64,000 nt of DNA, from assembly GCA_001949185.1 (NCBI GenBank), contig BDGG01000012.1, forward strand, positions 948,035 to 1,012,034, read 5' to 3'. The stretch comes from Ramazzottius varieornatus. Its lineage: Eukaryota; Tardigrada; Eutardigrada; Parachela; Ramazzottiidae. A program made the translations under genes and the position numbers. This document shows, piece by piece, positions 50,847 through 62,525 of this stretch (positions are counted from its first letter, which is position 1; every line of letters begins with the position of its first letter). The notes under the pieces are model-generated. The model made no database searches and was not told the origin of the DNA. It saw only the letters and a list, made by a program, of their open reading frames with translations.

Positions 50847-53800
50847 TCAAATTACGGTACTCGTACCAACAGGCGGACAGTTCTTTGAACGTGTAGGTGA
50901 AAGGTAGCAAAACAAAGAAAAGAATCTTGTTGGGTCTGAGTTCGTATCCCAGCCAGGTACGGTCACTCGATTCATCTGGTTACCGCGGTATGTCGAGTAG
51001 CTGAAGCTGACTTGGCTCCTCAGAGCATCATCAGCAAGGACGTGAAGAGGCTCTAAATGCGAATGGAAGCGATCTACCATCGTCAACGGAACTCCCAAAA
51101 GGTACTCTGTAAGCAAGCAATCGGTTAAGATACTTCTCGCCGAGGATCCTTCGTTGTGGTTCAGGCGAGCTTACCTATAACATATCCAATAGTAACGTCA
51201 TCAGGGAGCCGAATCTTCTCGCCAAGCCCCATGAATTTCCCATTGGATACCAACGGTTGCATTCGCCGGACCAAACTCCGACTCAGACAGAAGCCAGCGC
51301 CTCCGGTGGCAAACCAGAAGGCAGAATTCCCATTCTAAAACAATAAAAACTTTGTCAGAGACGTTGCTAATAAGCGACAGATGTTCACCGTCTGCTTGAC
51401 CGGCTTGACCATTACAATTTCCACCCGCAGAGCGTAAAGGGCCACGTGCCATCACATATCCCACTCTTTCTATCGGTTTCAACAGTCAGGAATGGATGCT
51501 TTTGCTTTCTAAATTGGTTGACCTAAACAATAGCTTCCCTGATGAGTTCAATACCCATGCAGGTGCAGGAAGAAAGCCTGCCTACCGATACACAGATCCA
51601 TTTTCGCATGCTTGAGTAAATCCCTAAGTCAGACTGGACGGTATAATTACAATGGAACACATGGCACACGATCCCTTCGAGCCATATGAATATCCAAATA
51701 TCGCTCAGAGATATGGATCCGCTCTTTTGTTCAACAGAAGATGCTCTGACAAAAGAGCGGTGTCCATTTGAAGCCTGGTACAGTCTTGACCTGACATTTT
51801 CCGCACTTCCTTATTTCAAATTTGGGACGCCGACAAACAATTGCAGAGTGATAGTCATCAAGTGGCGCAGTTTCGTTTGCTATCGGCTGACAACGTGCGC
51901 CACTTGATACAACGATCATTCCTTTGTTGTTCGCCAGCCTCCCATTTCAATATCGGGCTTTTCCCTCGTTTAAGAATATCATCGTACCTTGTTGCTCTGT
52001 TTCCTCAGGTAGGGTATCTCCAGTGGTGCTTTGATGCTGGGTTTGCCCAGGTACCAGTCTTGCCGAGAGTCGTATTGACCCAGCAGATCAAGCAAGCTGT
52101 CAACGTTCACGTAATTGTCGTCATCAAAATGGCAGAACCACCTGTTGCAACAGATTAGCCGTTTAGTATGGCTTCAGCGGCTGATTAGATCGTGATTACG
52201 GCTGGAACTGCCAACGATAACTCGAAACTACAAGAAGCTCACTTTTTGTCCATGACCATAAAGAAGTCCAGTTCCACCGACATTTTGCAGCATAGCGCTT
52301 TCCGGTTGTGCGAACTGGAGCAGTTCGACTCGACCAAGTGTCCGTCTGAGAAAGACAAACGTATAAAAAATCTACAATACACCATTCCAAAGAAACAGAG
52401 TATTCTTCTGTCTTACTTGTTTTGCCTTGATACTCGGCGTCTTCGTCGTCCGTGACAAAATAAGTCTGCCACAGATAAAAAGATCAAGTTGATTTACATT
52501 GAAGGAATATGGAGGCAATCAAGTTAGATACGAGTATCGTCCACCAAAATTTGCTCGGTTCTGCTGATATAAATTCTTTCTTAAATTGTTTTATGATTTG
52601 GCTATAAGCGCAAGAAGATAAGAAAGACGACGCCTCTGTTACGCCCCGCGATCAGAATTCACACGCCTCAAGACGTGACATGGGCGTTGATAACACTATT
52701 TGAGGTCCGTCTTGCCGCACATACGTAACGATTAGATGTGAACGAAGAATAAACATGGTTTCACCATCTGCAGTTCGCGATTACCATATTCTCATATGGC
52801 AGTCAGTTCATCATCGGCCACGTAATTGACGAAATTGTGGGAGGCTTGGGAAGGACCAGATAGAAGGCATTTTGCATGCTAATGAAACTCGGGATTAGAA
52901 CGCCCTTATCGATTTGCCGACGAAATGCCGTTACGTGTTGACAGACGCTTTCGCAACTATCACCTCGCAAGTCGTACTCAAACATTTACCCGACAGGGAT
53001 AAAGCTAACAAAACAACCATCTTTTGTGTGGGAAAGTCAACCTCGGCATGTTCTTTCTCTCGCCACACCATCAACTGCTGTCGATATGAAGCCTAATCGC
53101 CTGCGATACTTTTCTCAACCTCCATCTTGTTTTCGCTGTAAATTCTTCGTAAAATATAACGAACAAAAATTTCGGCTGGTGAATTTCATCCACGTTTTTC
53201 TGATTATCATCCCAGTATTCAAAATTTTTACGGAGTCATGTTCTTAGTTAGGTTCTCGAGGACCTTTGAGGTATCTTTTTGGATGAATCAGACGACAAAT
53301 CTTTGAAAAATTCTCGACTCGATGAACAGACTCTAATCTGTCTAATGAGGTTATTGATACCTGTCAGTAATGGTTCCTCGACCAAAGTCAGTCATAAATA
53401 ACTTTGGGTATCGCGAAGACAGAGAAAATGTCCCGATCATTAAGCGGCGGTCTAATTAACATTCTGGCTCTGCAGGGACTGTCGCGCTGATAAGAATAAA
53501 GGCGACATAGGCGCTGGGGAAAATTTATGGATCTGCAGGCAACCGTCTAGCTTGAATTCCTGCACTTGTTTCTTTTTCCCTGACTTGCCTCATACCGCTC
53601 CGCCAAGTCTTGTCTCCGCGGTATGCTGTTCAAGAGGCACTCTACCACCTGCGCTCAGAAATGAGTCAAATTTCGCTGAGACAAGCGAAGCAACTTCCTT
53701 ACAAGCTAGCGACAGCTGCCCTATGAAGCAACTGGTCCTCATCGGTCTTTTCTTGGAGAGTGACCCTCGTCCGTCCATGCCATATCGAATTAGCTCTTTC

Positions 53801-54783
53801 CTCCCTTCCTCCCTCCATCGCTCCAAGCATGCAATTTGGCTGCTTGCTGAGTTTGTTTGCACTGCGAGACGGTCTTTGTCGCTCTTCCAGCTTGCAAGCC
53901 TTCTTGTCTTCCCTTTGTCATTCCAGCGCAACGTCCAGCGTCTCAAAGAAGAGAAGTTCAAGTAAAAGATGGCCCATTTCTGACTAAAGGAAGCCAAGCC
54001 TTCAAAACTAACAACATAACAACCTGCCTAAAAATGAGGTTTAAACCAGAATGAAATTTTTAATTTTAAGTTTATGGGAGCTGAACAAACAAAACGTACA
54101 AGATCGTCATCCCAAGTGGCGCATGCTTTCATTGTTACTATGTGGAAGAGTGCGCCACTCATGAGGACGATCTTAAACCTTAACTTAAAATTAACGAATT
54201 GGTTTAGCGTGACTTCGCGAGCCTACAAAATCTCAGAGGCTGAGTATTGCTATTGTAATTTGAAACTTAGTTGAAACAAGACTTGGTACAATGGTACCTA
54301 TGTTAATTATAATGAACAAACCTGTTCCGCCGCTTGAGTGAACCAAGTCTGCAGAATGACGTCTAGACGCTGTCGATGAAATTTCTTTGACGTTTTGACG
54401 CTAATATGGACATCGTCGAGGCGTAAATGATGGCTTTTTGGTTTGTTTATAGAGCCGTTAGCGGTGTTTGCGTGGAGTTTGCCAACCGAATCGAGAGGTG
54501 ATGGAGCATTCTTTCCTTTCCCCTCTTCTTCGGGCAGCTGGGAATACGTGTGTTGTTCAGCTTGTAAGTGATGATTATCCCGAACAGCACGTGTGTTCCG
54601 TGGATGAGTGGACTCTCCCTCCAGTAGAATAGCTTTGTCGTCGGGAGTGAGGACAAGCTGGACGTTGAGTCGTTGGTTGGTTAACTCGTGCAGTGAAAGC
54701 ATCACATAACACATGAACGAAACGACAATAAAGGAGCGGATGGACTTGCGGTTGCACAATAGCCGGGACGTCCGGTTGGGCAT
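50847..54783 (-). CDS. fng: Fringe-type beta-1,3-N-acetylglucosaminyltransferase, 395 aa
   Basis: A Golgi type II enzyme that extends O-fucose on Notch EGF repeats. Exons in coding order: 54783-54322, 52465-52417, 52345-52243, 52141-51988, 51334-51175, 51106-50847; phases agree. After a short basic N-terminus comes the membrane anchor ([15 protein letters not shown]) and a long stem. The catalytic domain begins [20 protein letters not shown], then [28 protein letters not shown], the metal-binding [62 protein letters not shown], and an RFFSLFCYL end. The first intron is 1.86 kb and holds one foldback repeat; another lies in the intron after the DDD exon. The start is the ATG nearest the anchor; upstream Mets in the same frame exist but would put an odd Cys-rich leader before it. 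Confidence 0.92.
51850..51925. repeat. Foldback repeat copy 9 (fringe intron)
   Basis: Arms ATCAAGTGGCGCA and TGCGCCACTTGAT pair perfectly. Both differ from the family consensus (CCAAG) at the same stem position, so the two arms match each other better than they match other copies. Confidence 0.7.
52466..54321 (-). other. Large first intron of fringe
   Basis: A 1.86-kb intron. Apart from one foldback repeat at its upstream end, I see no coding sequence or recognisable element; long open frames near 53550-53990 exist on both strands but lack protein features. Confidence 0.5.
54098..54178. repeat. Foldback repeat copy 10 (fringe intron)
   Basis: The outer arms AAGATCGTC and GACGATCTT, and the inner arms CAAGTGGCGCATGC and GAGTGCGCCACTC, form a stem with a short loop. 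The flanks AAATTTTTAATTTTAAGTTT and AACCTTAACTTAAAATT extend it weakly. Confidence 0.65.
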
Positions 54784-55601
54784 GGCTGCTCTCCTGCTGA
54801 TGGTGGTGGGGAAGACGGAAGCCGGCTGCACTTGTTGATGATAATACCCTCCAACGCTATAAATACATGTCGACTTGTCGCGCATTATTCGTAGAGACGA
54901 TTCCGACTGTAAGCGATATGCCGTTGTGTTCTTCGGCGTTACTACTTTGGCATGATTCCAACGAGGGGAAAAACAACTGCAAAACAACAGCTCGTTTAGC
55001 ACATTTGTCATAAAGCCATGGGCGAGTCATGCGATTATTGAAGGGTTAAGAATGCATACTGACACGCTCAAGAAGCACCAAGTTGTAAAGTCCGTAGGCT
55101 AGCGATTATCCAGACAACCTGTCACTCACGTCTTGTTACTGGAGATATTTTTGCAGCTTCTAATAGGAACAAAGATCAGAAGAACAAGAAGAGCATCAAG
55201 TGATAAGGTCGAACAGAAATTACAGAGTGGCACAAACGAAGACACTGGACACCCCGAAAATTTTTGGCCTTTTTCTGTGCTTTGCTTGTGCCGTTTTAAG
55301 AATCCGATGAGCTGATTCGCTGGTCTGGTGCATGGGCGCTGGGAGGAGCTACATCTGACGTACATCATACGTGTATGATATGCTGTACGTAATGTGATGT
55401 AATCTTCAACAAAATTCGAAACGAACTTTTCACGATGCGAAGAGCACTTTTGTGCTTGTTGTCGTTCCGTTTCACTTCCGGTGTGGCGAGCTTCTAGCTG
55501 CAACTGTTTTTTACCTGCGTCCATTCCTCCTCTTCTTTCGTTGCATGAGGCATTCCTTGCTTTAGCGTGAGCAGATAGTTTGCATATTAAAGTTGCCTAT
55601 C
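54784..55601. other. Divergent region fringe/ENY2-like
   Basis: About 0.8 kb between diverging starts. Around 55340-55400 there are several CGTA/TACG words (TGACGTACATCATACGTGTA). No gene is seen. Confidence 0.4.
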
Positions 55602-56382
55602 ATGTCAGTATCGCGCAGCCACAAGAAGCGGGACCGTAGCGAGGAAAACTGGGACAACACAACAATGGAATCGCCACCTCGGAAAAGTTCTCGGAACTCT
55701 GGACTGTTGGACGTTGCGTCGGAGGACCTTCGCTCGAGAATGACATCAGACGCTGCGAAACCTTCTGCCACACCGGATTTTGCCAAAGTTGCAGTAATCG
55801 TCGAGAAGCGAAAAGAAGAGTAAGGAAGCTATAAGTTGCACCTTAGATTAATACGACGTACATAATCAGGATGCTCTCTTCTCACGATACTTCTGATTTT
55901 CAGTTTAACCGAATGGATATCCGGCCGTTTACAGGAACACAGTTGGAACGATTCGCCGAAGAAAGCTTTCCGAGGTTCATTTTTGCTGCTGAGCTTTTGC
56001 TTCAAGCTCTGTGTGCAGAGTTTTCTGGTGCAGGCTGTGTCTCATGAGTTTCTTTTTGCAGAAAAGTTATCCGGGTATCAGGCAGTACAGATAAATGGAC
56101 ATGAGAAGAACCTGACAGAGTTGCTGGTGAAGCATGTTGGAGTGGAAGCGAGAAGTGAGCAGTACATCTTCACGAGTTCTTGCGATTTTGCGGAGAAAAA
56201 AGCTATTCGCATGACTGTAAGTGAAGGAACTCGTACCTTTATGGCTATCTTTAGGTAAATTACCCGATGACATCAAGCAGGAACTTGTGGCAGCAGTGCA
56301 AGACTTCCTCCAGGAAAAGGATGAATTTCTTCAGTACTATAGAAGAACTCGTCGGAAAGCGAAGAGTACATCCAGCAGATAA
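55602..56382 (+). CDS. ENY2-like transcription/mRNA-export factor, 169 aa
   Basis: ENY2 is a small helical subunit shared by the SAGA deubiquitinase module and the TREX-2 export complex. Exons: 55602-55819, 55904-55974, 56062-56154, 56255-56382, phases consistent. From residue about 74 the fold is ENY2-like: LTEWISGRLQEHSWNDSPKKAF (compare L.ELLRAKLIECGWKD), then LTELLVKHVGVEAR (the VDDLVAEITPKGR-like helix), then KLPDDIKQELVAAVQDFL (the VPDSVKKELLQRIR.FL helix). It differs from canonical ENY2 (about 100 aa) by a 73-residue Ser/Lys/Arg-rich N-terminus (SHKKRDRSEEN) and a basic C-terminal tail (YRRTRRKAKSTSSR). The match is by pattern, not strong identity, so it could be a diverged paralogue. 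Confidence 0.65.
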
Positions 56383-56827
56383 CGGAAGCTAGATGGAGAG
56401 TTCGATACCTCGCGCTCAGCCTCGCAGAAGATCGAGATACACCTTTTTCCTTCTCGTCGACCGAAGAATGATTTCCATGGCTTAAAGAGGAATAGGTACA
56501 GATAGATTTATTTCTGGAGTTTAAACATCTGAGAGATCGTTGACTATGAAATGGACAATAGTTCATAGGTCATCAGGTTTTGCACAACTATATATCAACC
56601 ACTAAATCAAACTTTTACTGTATTTTCCGCTCGTGCGATCTCTCCATTCGGGAATGCTAACCAGCAAATAGTTTTGCTGAAACTCACGCCAGACAACCAC
56701 CATAAAGTTTTCGGCTGTAAAGAAGACAGAACGCTGTAGTTCACTCAAAGAGAAATTACTTCGAAATACAGAACACGGGAACCCAATCATGTCATAACGA
56801 TCGATACCGCTTCCGAATACTTCTTCC
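56383..56827. other. Convergent spacer
   Basis: 445 bases between the ENY2-like gene (+) and the coiled-coil gene (-). No gene is seen; a short inverted C/T-rich stretch near 56440 is unremarkable. Confidence 0.4.
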
Positions 56828-57577
56828 TTAGTTGTCTCCACCACCGGGCTTTTGTAATTCTAGATTAGTATTTCGGCTAGCATAAGTTTCGCTGGGCGTC
56901 TTTATGTCATCCGTCACTGCGGCAGACAAGCGTTCGTTCTGCAGGGACTTCAGCAGGTCTTGAGCTTGGTCCCGAAGAGTGTCCAGTCGTCCCTCAAACT
57001 GTGACATGGCGCTCTCGATAGCGTTCAGTTCCAATTCGAGCTTGTCAAAATAAACACCGTTCAAAATCTCTCCATCCAGCCCCGTGACTTGCATTCCTGC
57101 AATCCCCGTGAGGAAATGAATCAGGCGAACATTAAAGGGAAAATGGGACATGGGCATCTTATTTGATCCAGATCGTTTCCCAAGTGACGCACACTTTCAG
57201 CCAATAACAAGAAAAAGTGCGCCACTTGTGACAGCGGTCTGATTTAATGCAGTTGCCCACTTTCTGATTCTAATACCAGTATCTTTTCGTATGAACATAT
57301 GCCCATTACCTGGTATTCCAGCTTGATCTCCTCCTTGGTCGTTGAGGCTGCTATTAGAAAGCATATCATATTCTTTTTCATCTATCCCTGTTGAAAAAGA
57401 TTGAAGTAAACTATCGGGAAGATCGATATCGTCATCAAATTCGTTTTCGCCATCATCGTCACCAGTACTTCGACGGCGATTTGAGTTGTCAGACTGTAAC
57501 GACATGGTCTTGAACGAAGAATTAACGCCAGAATCGTCGCTGTGCTCCCGTCGTTCAATGTTCTTCTCGCGCTCCAT
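56828..57577 (-). CDS. Small acidic coiled-coil protein, 178 aa
   Basis: Two exons in coding order: 57577-57310 and 57096-56828, joined in phase 1. The first exon is disordered and acidic (DDDGENEFDDDIDLPDSLL) with Ser-rich stretches. The second holds a single coiled coil, FDKLELELNAIESAMSQFEG to LLKSLQNERL, then a Gly/Pro end. The layout is loosely like bublin (UPF0184) proteins, but the similarity is generic, so no name is given. The 213-base intron contains a foldback repeat. The start ATG is followed by EREKNIERREH, a plausible charged N-terminus. Confidence 0.6.
57164..57246. repeat. Foldback repeat copy 11 (intron)
   Basis: Arms CGTTTCCCAAGTGACGCAC and GTGCGCCACTTGTGACAGCG with the internal word CAATAACAAGAAAAAG. 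It is inside the only intron of the coiled-coil gene. Confidence 0.65.
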
Positions 57578-58376
57578 ACTTCCGGGTATGTGTTCTCGAG
57601 TCGAGATCAGTCGATTACAGAACGAAGGATTGGAATGAGCGTTCGAGAACGTAGTGAAGATGACTAATATGGTATATGGTAAACAAAATCAGCTGATGCA
57701 CCACCTTTTTCTGACTCGCGGAATAACCCTCCAATCTTTCTTCAAGTTACAAGTCGAGACCCGATCGGATAAAGCGATCCGAAGCAATCAGTCCTAGCAA
57801 CGTTTCCCAAGCCAAAGGCAAGCTCCCGGTCGACGCTGAATGGTGGAAGCTCGGAGAAACAACAGCGAGATGTTCGATTGTTTACATTTGGACGAACAAA
57901 GAAAGTGGCTAAATAAAGAAAGTGGAGAAGCAGAAATGGCCAAGTGGGAAAGTTGCAGATCGATTCTGCTGGCAGTTCCAAGTGGCGCACGTGACGCACG
58001 TGACGCTCGTATATGGGCGTAAAACTGGTATACTTCCGTGTGCGGTAGAGGGCGCTGTGGCCTGTAAAGCCAGGTAGATAATTATCATAAACCGCATCCG
58101 GCGTCTGGCATCGGTACAATATTTAAAATCTGTTTCGAATCCTGTGGGGTTTGGAACATTAGGGAAGATGCCAAGAGTTACATATGCCCTACAGGTACAG
58201 TGTCAAGGTCCTGTGCCGTTTTCAATTGGGCTGCTGTATCTACCGTATAGGTATAGTCCTGTGACCTAGCACCGTTCACAACTGCAGATTCTTTTGTTCG
58301 GATGTTGAGTAATATTTGAGAGTGACTGCATAAAACACAGTATTGTACAGGAGTCAGATCCCGCAGGAGTTTAAAA
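57578..58376. other. Intergenic region with half a foldback repeat
   Basis: At about 57974-58012 one arm of the foldback family (TTCCAAGTGGCGCACGTGAC) is followed by a short tandem GTGACGCAC repeat instead of the second arm. No gene is seen in the rest. Confidence 0.45.
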
Positions 58377-60415
58377 TCAGTTCAAATCGTTTAGTATAGC
58401 CGTTGTGTCTTGTCTTCCCATTTGTTTGCAGTGCGCAAACACAGCGAATGTCACCAGGATAACACTGAGAATCAGCACCAGCACTACCGTCACGGATGCA
58501 GCCGTCACTGTGCTTTGTAAGAAGCAATATTTAATTTCTTGTATTGCCGGTACTGCGGTTGTTGTCGTGAATAGCTTGTTGATATCGGCGACGGATCCCG
58601 CTAATCCGATCGACGAGCTGGGCGTGTGAAGTAGCGCCGGTTCCCAGCGGCTTTGGGTGTGGTTCATATTTGTGGTGGCATTAGAGGCAGCGACTCGTTG
58701 GCCATGAGTTATGTTTCTTTTGAATAATCCCTTATCTTCTTTTGTCTCTGCATTAGGTGAAGGCGTACCATGACGGGTAAATGACGCATGGCTGGAAACG
58801 GGAGGTAATGAAGGATGGAGACTTCGGTCTACTGCGGAAGGAACCATCAGGATCTCGGCTGGTCGGAAATCGGAAATACTCGTCGCTGGATCGGAATCGA
58901 TTTGGAAATCGGGGACCTGGTCCGCTTGGGTCATGCAGCCCTTAAAGATCGGTAAGCACTGTTCATTTGACATTTGTGGAAAATTGGGTGGTGCTTACTG
59001 GTTTCAGTAGCGGTTTCGGCATGTCCAGACATGCTTCCATGTTATGAGGAGTGCATAAATTTATGGAGCATCTAGCACTGAGTTTTACACTGCCGGGAAA
59101 TAACGGAGTCTGCAACTTCGTGTAGAACAACCTGAAAATGTTTTTCTTCGCAGCTTCGGAAGGAATGTTCCATGGAAAACCAGAAGACTGGCATCTGAAA
59201 CGAGAAGCTTCGAGGTAGACTTCATCAGCTAACAGTCGGGATCTTCCGCTTGCGTAGGCCTTACCCATTTAGGATAACAGAATCCTCGTTCACAGTTGTT
59301 TTATCCGCACCGGATAGAATGTGCATGAATTCTCCGACAGGTGCCGTGTTCGGGGCGTGCGGCGTCATGGGCTTCACCGATCTGCAAGTTCAGAAATTGG
59401 TGCCAGGCAGAGCAAACGTGAGAGAATTGCGTACCTGATGGTGCAGTTTATGGGCCGCAGTATGGTGAAAGACCCTACAAAAGTGATATTTATAATATTA
59501 TGGTTTCGGGTTCGCGCCTAACTAAACTTTTGATCGTAACAGGAGAAGAACAACTTACCTCCTGGTTTCAAGGCCGCCACCAAGTAAACGTCCTCTCCTT
59601 CAGTGACAGATATTGCGGGAACCGCTTCACTGGATCTTCCGTTAGACTTGAAGAACCGAAGTGTGAGGCTTCCTTGGAGCTGCGAACTGAGAGAGTCCAG
59701 CGCAACATCCGGCGATTTTGACTGCGGAGCTCCAACCGGAAGATGCACGTCTTTCTTATCCGGTAAAGAGTCCTCTGTTTTTCTATGGGACCAGCAGGAT
59801 GTTACAAGCTTGTCAAACGCTGTTTTGCTGGAGCTTTCACTTACATTTCGGCTTTCCTTGTTTCGATCACAGGTGTGGCCAACATGGTGCAGGTTAAACG
59901 AATCTTCCCTCTTCGTCCAACTCCGATGCCGTCCTTAGCTGACAGTACTTTGATAAATATGTCGGCGATGTACACATGCTGAATTCCCTCTTCGTTCTCC
60001 AAGGTATTTGACCGGAAGACGCAAGTGCTGTTGGTGTCGTACGTTAAGAATGAGAAAGGTCTTGACCACTCTGACAGATGTTCGCTAACGGTGTGGTTCT
60101 CCGAACAGGTATCGATGGGTCTCTTATCGCGCGGATGCTCGGAGAAAAGATGCAGTCGAGAAGCTTGTGGGGACTGGAGCAATGACCGGATCCGGGATTC
60201 CGATATTTGGAACTTCATCAGTCCGGGACTGGTGCAGTCCACCCTGACCGCCTCTGTGGACAAACTTTTGAATTATATGATAGTAGTCTAAAGGTGGTAA
60301 GATAAGGTCACTTACGATCTTGTTTCTCCCCTGGTGTTGCCTGACCTTTCCGCGCTGGTAGGAGATGCAGCAGGATCAGAATCCACAAGTGGGCATTTCG
60401 GCATGTGCGGTCCAT
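58377..60415 (-). CDS. ZP-domain transmembrane protein, about 543 aa
   Basis: An extracellular matrix/cuticle-type protein with a zona pellucida polymerisation module. Exons in coding order: 60415-60316, 60253-59845, 59782-59555, 59381-59265, 59194-58999, 58958-58377. Exon 1 is a signal peptide (MDRTCRNAHLWILILLHLL). The ZP-N half starts VRVDCTSPGLMKFQI and has STCVFRSNTLE. The ZP-C half has DVYLVAALKPGG, VNEDSVILNGC and VKLSARCSINLC. A Ser/Thr-rich stalk leads to one C-terminal membrane helix (VTAASVTVVLVLILSVILV) and a 20-residue cytosolic tail. The exon 3 donor is uncertain: GGTAAGT is the stronger site but leads to a stop, while the GTT four bases on restores frame. Similar to cuticlin-like ZP proteins of ecdysozoans. 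Confidence 0.82.
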
Positions 60416-61409
60416 CGTCTGACATTCATAAACAATATAATCAAGTGTTTTCGACGGGGAAGCAGGTTCTGTCAGCCATAGTGGTAACTCACTGCGGAAG
60501 ACATTGCCAGATCTTGTTGAGCTAGATTACTGATAATAAAGAAGACGAAAGCTACAGGTCTTAAGTCTGGTCTCTGGTGAGAGCTGTGAACCGCACCAGT
60601 GGTACCACCGGCCGGGCAATAACGCGGAGCGAATAAAGCGCTGCGTTATTTGGGCGTATTTGTTGACACTGCAAATTAATAATTAGTTTAGCGAAGTGAC
60701 TCTAGAAAAAAAAACAATGCGGACCAGTGCACCACTTTAGAATCGTGGAACCAAAAGTCGTTCGCAAGGAAGCTCTCTACAGCTTCTTCTCATCCCGATC
60801 CCTCGCATAGAGCAAGTCGCCTGCGATCAAATGCTGATTGTTAAAGTAAAGTACGATCAACTGTCGATACTTAAACTATACTAAATAGACTATTTAATTG
60901 ATTTTACTAATTATTGTTGTCCTACGAGCCACAACATGCGTACGTACACGCTGGCCACTGACCAGTTCGTGGCGGGCCGACCCGAATAGGCTGTCCGTAG
61001 TCGGTTATCCATCAGGCTTGTCCGTCTGGAATTTGAATCGGTCTTAGAAAATGATCCCTAGGATTTCGTGTTTCTATTTCTTGATGCCTAATCCTGATCT
61101 TGAAGGATCAAAAAAGATGGATTGCTGATCGAGGGACTGCGAAGCCCAAAAAGCTGTGAGTTCACGTAACTTCAGGAGTCTTGGACATCTCCGACTGCTT
61201 ACATCCGGACATCTTCACTTCCGCCCAGGTTTGAGCTACTCAAACCTACTAATTTCCCCCACCGTTTCTTGGAATAGCTTATCTTGTAAGGTGATTGACG
61301 CCATTTGCATACCTCCTAGTTGCAAAGCAAAAGCAGTGACCACTGGACAACTGCGCGATTGCTCAGTTTGATTGTTTGGTTGCAGTTGATTGGCCGTCCT
61401 CGTTCCATC
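60416..61409. other. Divergent intergenic region
   Basis: About 1 kb between the ZP gene and the KIAA0319-like gene. A poly-A run is at 60705-60714. No coding exon, including no PKD-domain exon, was recognised. Confidence 0.4.
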
Positions 61410-62368
61410 ATGGAGAAAACATTCCTCCTCACCATCAGCTGTTCCTTGAGTAAGCCTGTTTTCCCCGAAGCCAGCGAGACTTAGCCAAGTCCTTCGCATC
61501 AGTCCTGTTTTTAGGTATGTTTTACGGCATGAAGATGGTGGCAGCTCAAGGACAAGGTGGGCTTCCTCGTCCGCCGCCAGTGCCTTACTTCCTTGGCTTC
61601 TACAACAGTTCTTCCCTGGGGCCGAATAGTATGACTATGAGTGCTGATGTGGTGGTGACGGACTACGTTCCTTTCAATCCTGACAGTAACATTTCCGCCA
61701 GTCGACAGTTTGAGATGGCCCGCATCTTGCTGCAGCGAGAGATAGCGTGTACTCGAGGCTGTACCGGACACGGAACTTGCGACAGCGTCACCAAGTTTTG
61801 CGTCTGTGAATACTTCTGGACTCAAGATCCCTTCAAAGAGTGGCACCGACCAGCTGCTATGCACACCAACTGCGGTAAAAAAACCCAACTTAGAGTACTT
61901 GATGATGAAGAGGAGTTAATGTGGTTTTTACTTTTACAGACTGGAACGTCTTCGTCGTCATTGCAGTCTTGATTGGTATCTTGTTTGGCCTCATCCTGCT
62001 CAGCATTCTCCTTCACGGGTTGTGCCGCCGTTACTGCTAGTGAGTTCTGCTTCTATCACTGAAATTGATCTACGATGTTTTACTATTTTAGCCTTTCTCG
62101 TCTGTTGTTTTCCATAAATTTACTTGGCCGTTTTTGGTGTAGCCCACAGGACAAAATCACCAGCCGTCGATACCGCCTGGTTCCCGAAGACGAAGAGTAC
62201 GGTGGTCGGCGCGGTGGAATGCGCATCAAACGAACCTTGGTGGACTCGGATGAAGATGAGAACGAGGCTGTCTTCGAAGCCAAGAACCCTCAGTTCTACG
62301 GAACACAGGCTGCCACCCAAGCTCTCATCACCAAACCGACCACCTTCGAAGCTGGTGCTCATCACTAA
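61410..62368 (+). CDS. Compact KIAA0319-like type I membrane protein, 241 aa
   Basis: Exons: 61410-61449, 61515-61874, 61940-62039, 62143-62368; phases agree. Exon 1 gives a signal peptide, MEKTFLLTISCSLSMFYGM. The Cys-rich module CTRGCTGHGTCDSVTKFCVC is the juxtamembrane C6-type motif of KIAA0319/KIAA0319L (compare HG.CDS.TK.C.C), followed by a membrane helix (VFVVIAVLIGILFGLILLS). The tail has SRRYRLVPEDEEY and an acidic DSDEDE stretch, as in that family (KYKILD, DSDD). The large ectodomain with MANSC and PKD repeats is missing; the segment between signal peptide and Cys module is only about 90 residues. Either this is a genuinely short relative or the signal exon belongs to an alternative transcript of a longer gene not seen upstream. 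Confidence 0.72.
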
Positions 62369-62475
62369 AGTTCCACCTACGACTTACCAGGACCCGATTT
62401 CCTTTTCTCGGTGCTTTCATTTGCTAAGTACTTCCTGTTTACTCTGCCCACAGTAAAAACTTTATCATGTTCATT

Positions 62476-62481
62476 TTTATT
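62476..62481 (-). terminator. Polyadenylation signal AATAAA (minus strand)
   Basis: The minus strand reads GGAATAAAAATG 45 bases after the DAP3 stop codon, a typical position. Only about 160 bases separate this gene from the convergent KIAA0319-like gene. Confidence 0.6.
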
Positions 62482-62525
62482 CCTCGGAGACTTTATCCTG
62501 TTTCTTGCCGTACAGTATAATTTCA

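Noticed and set aside
53552-53997. Overlapping long open frames on both strands in the first fringe intron
   Set aside because: They mirror each other, look like low-information sequence, and lack any protein family feature.
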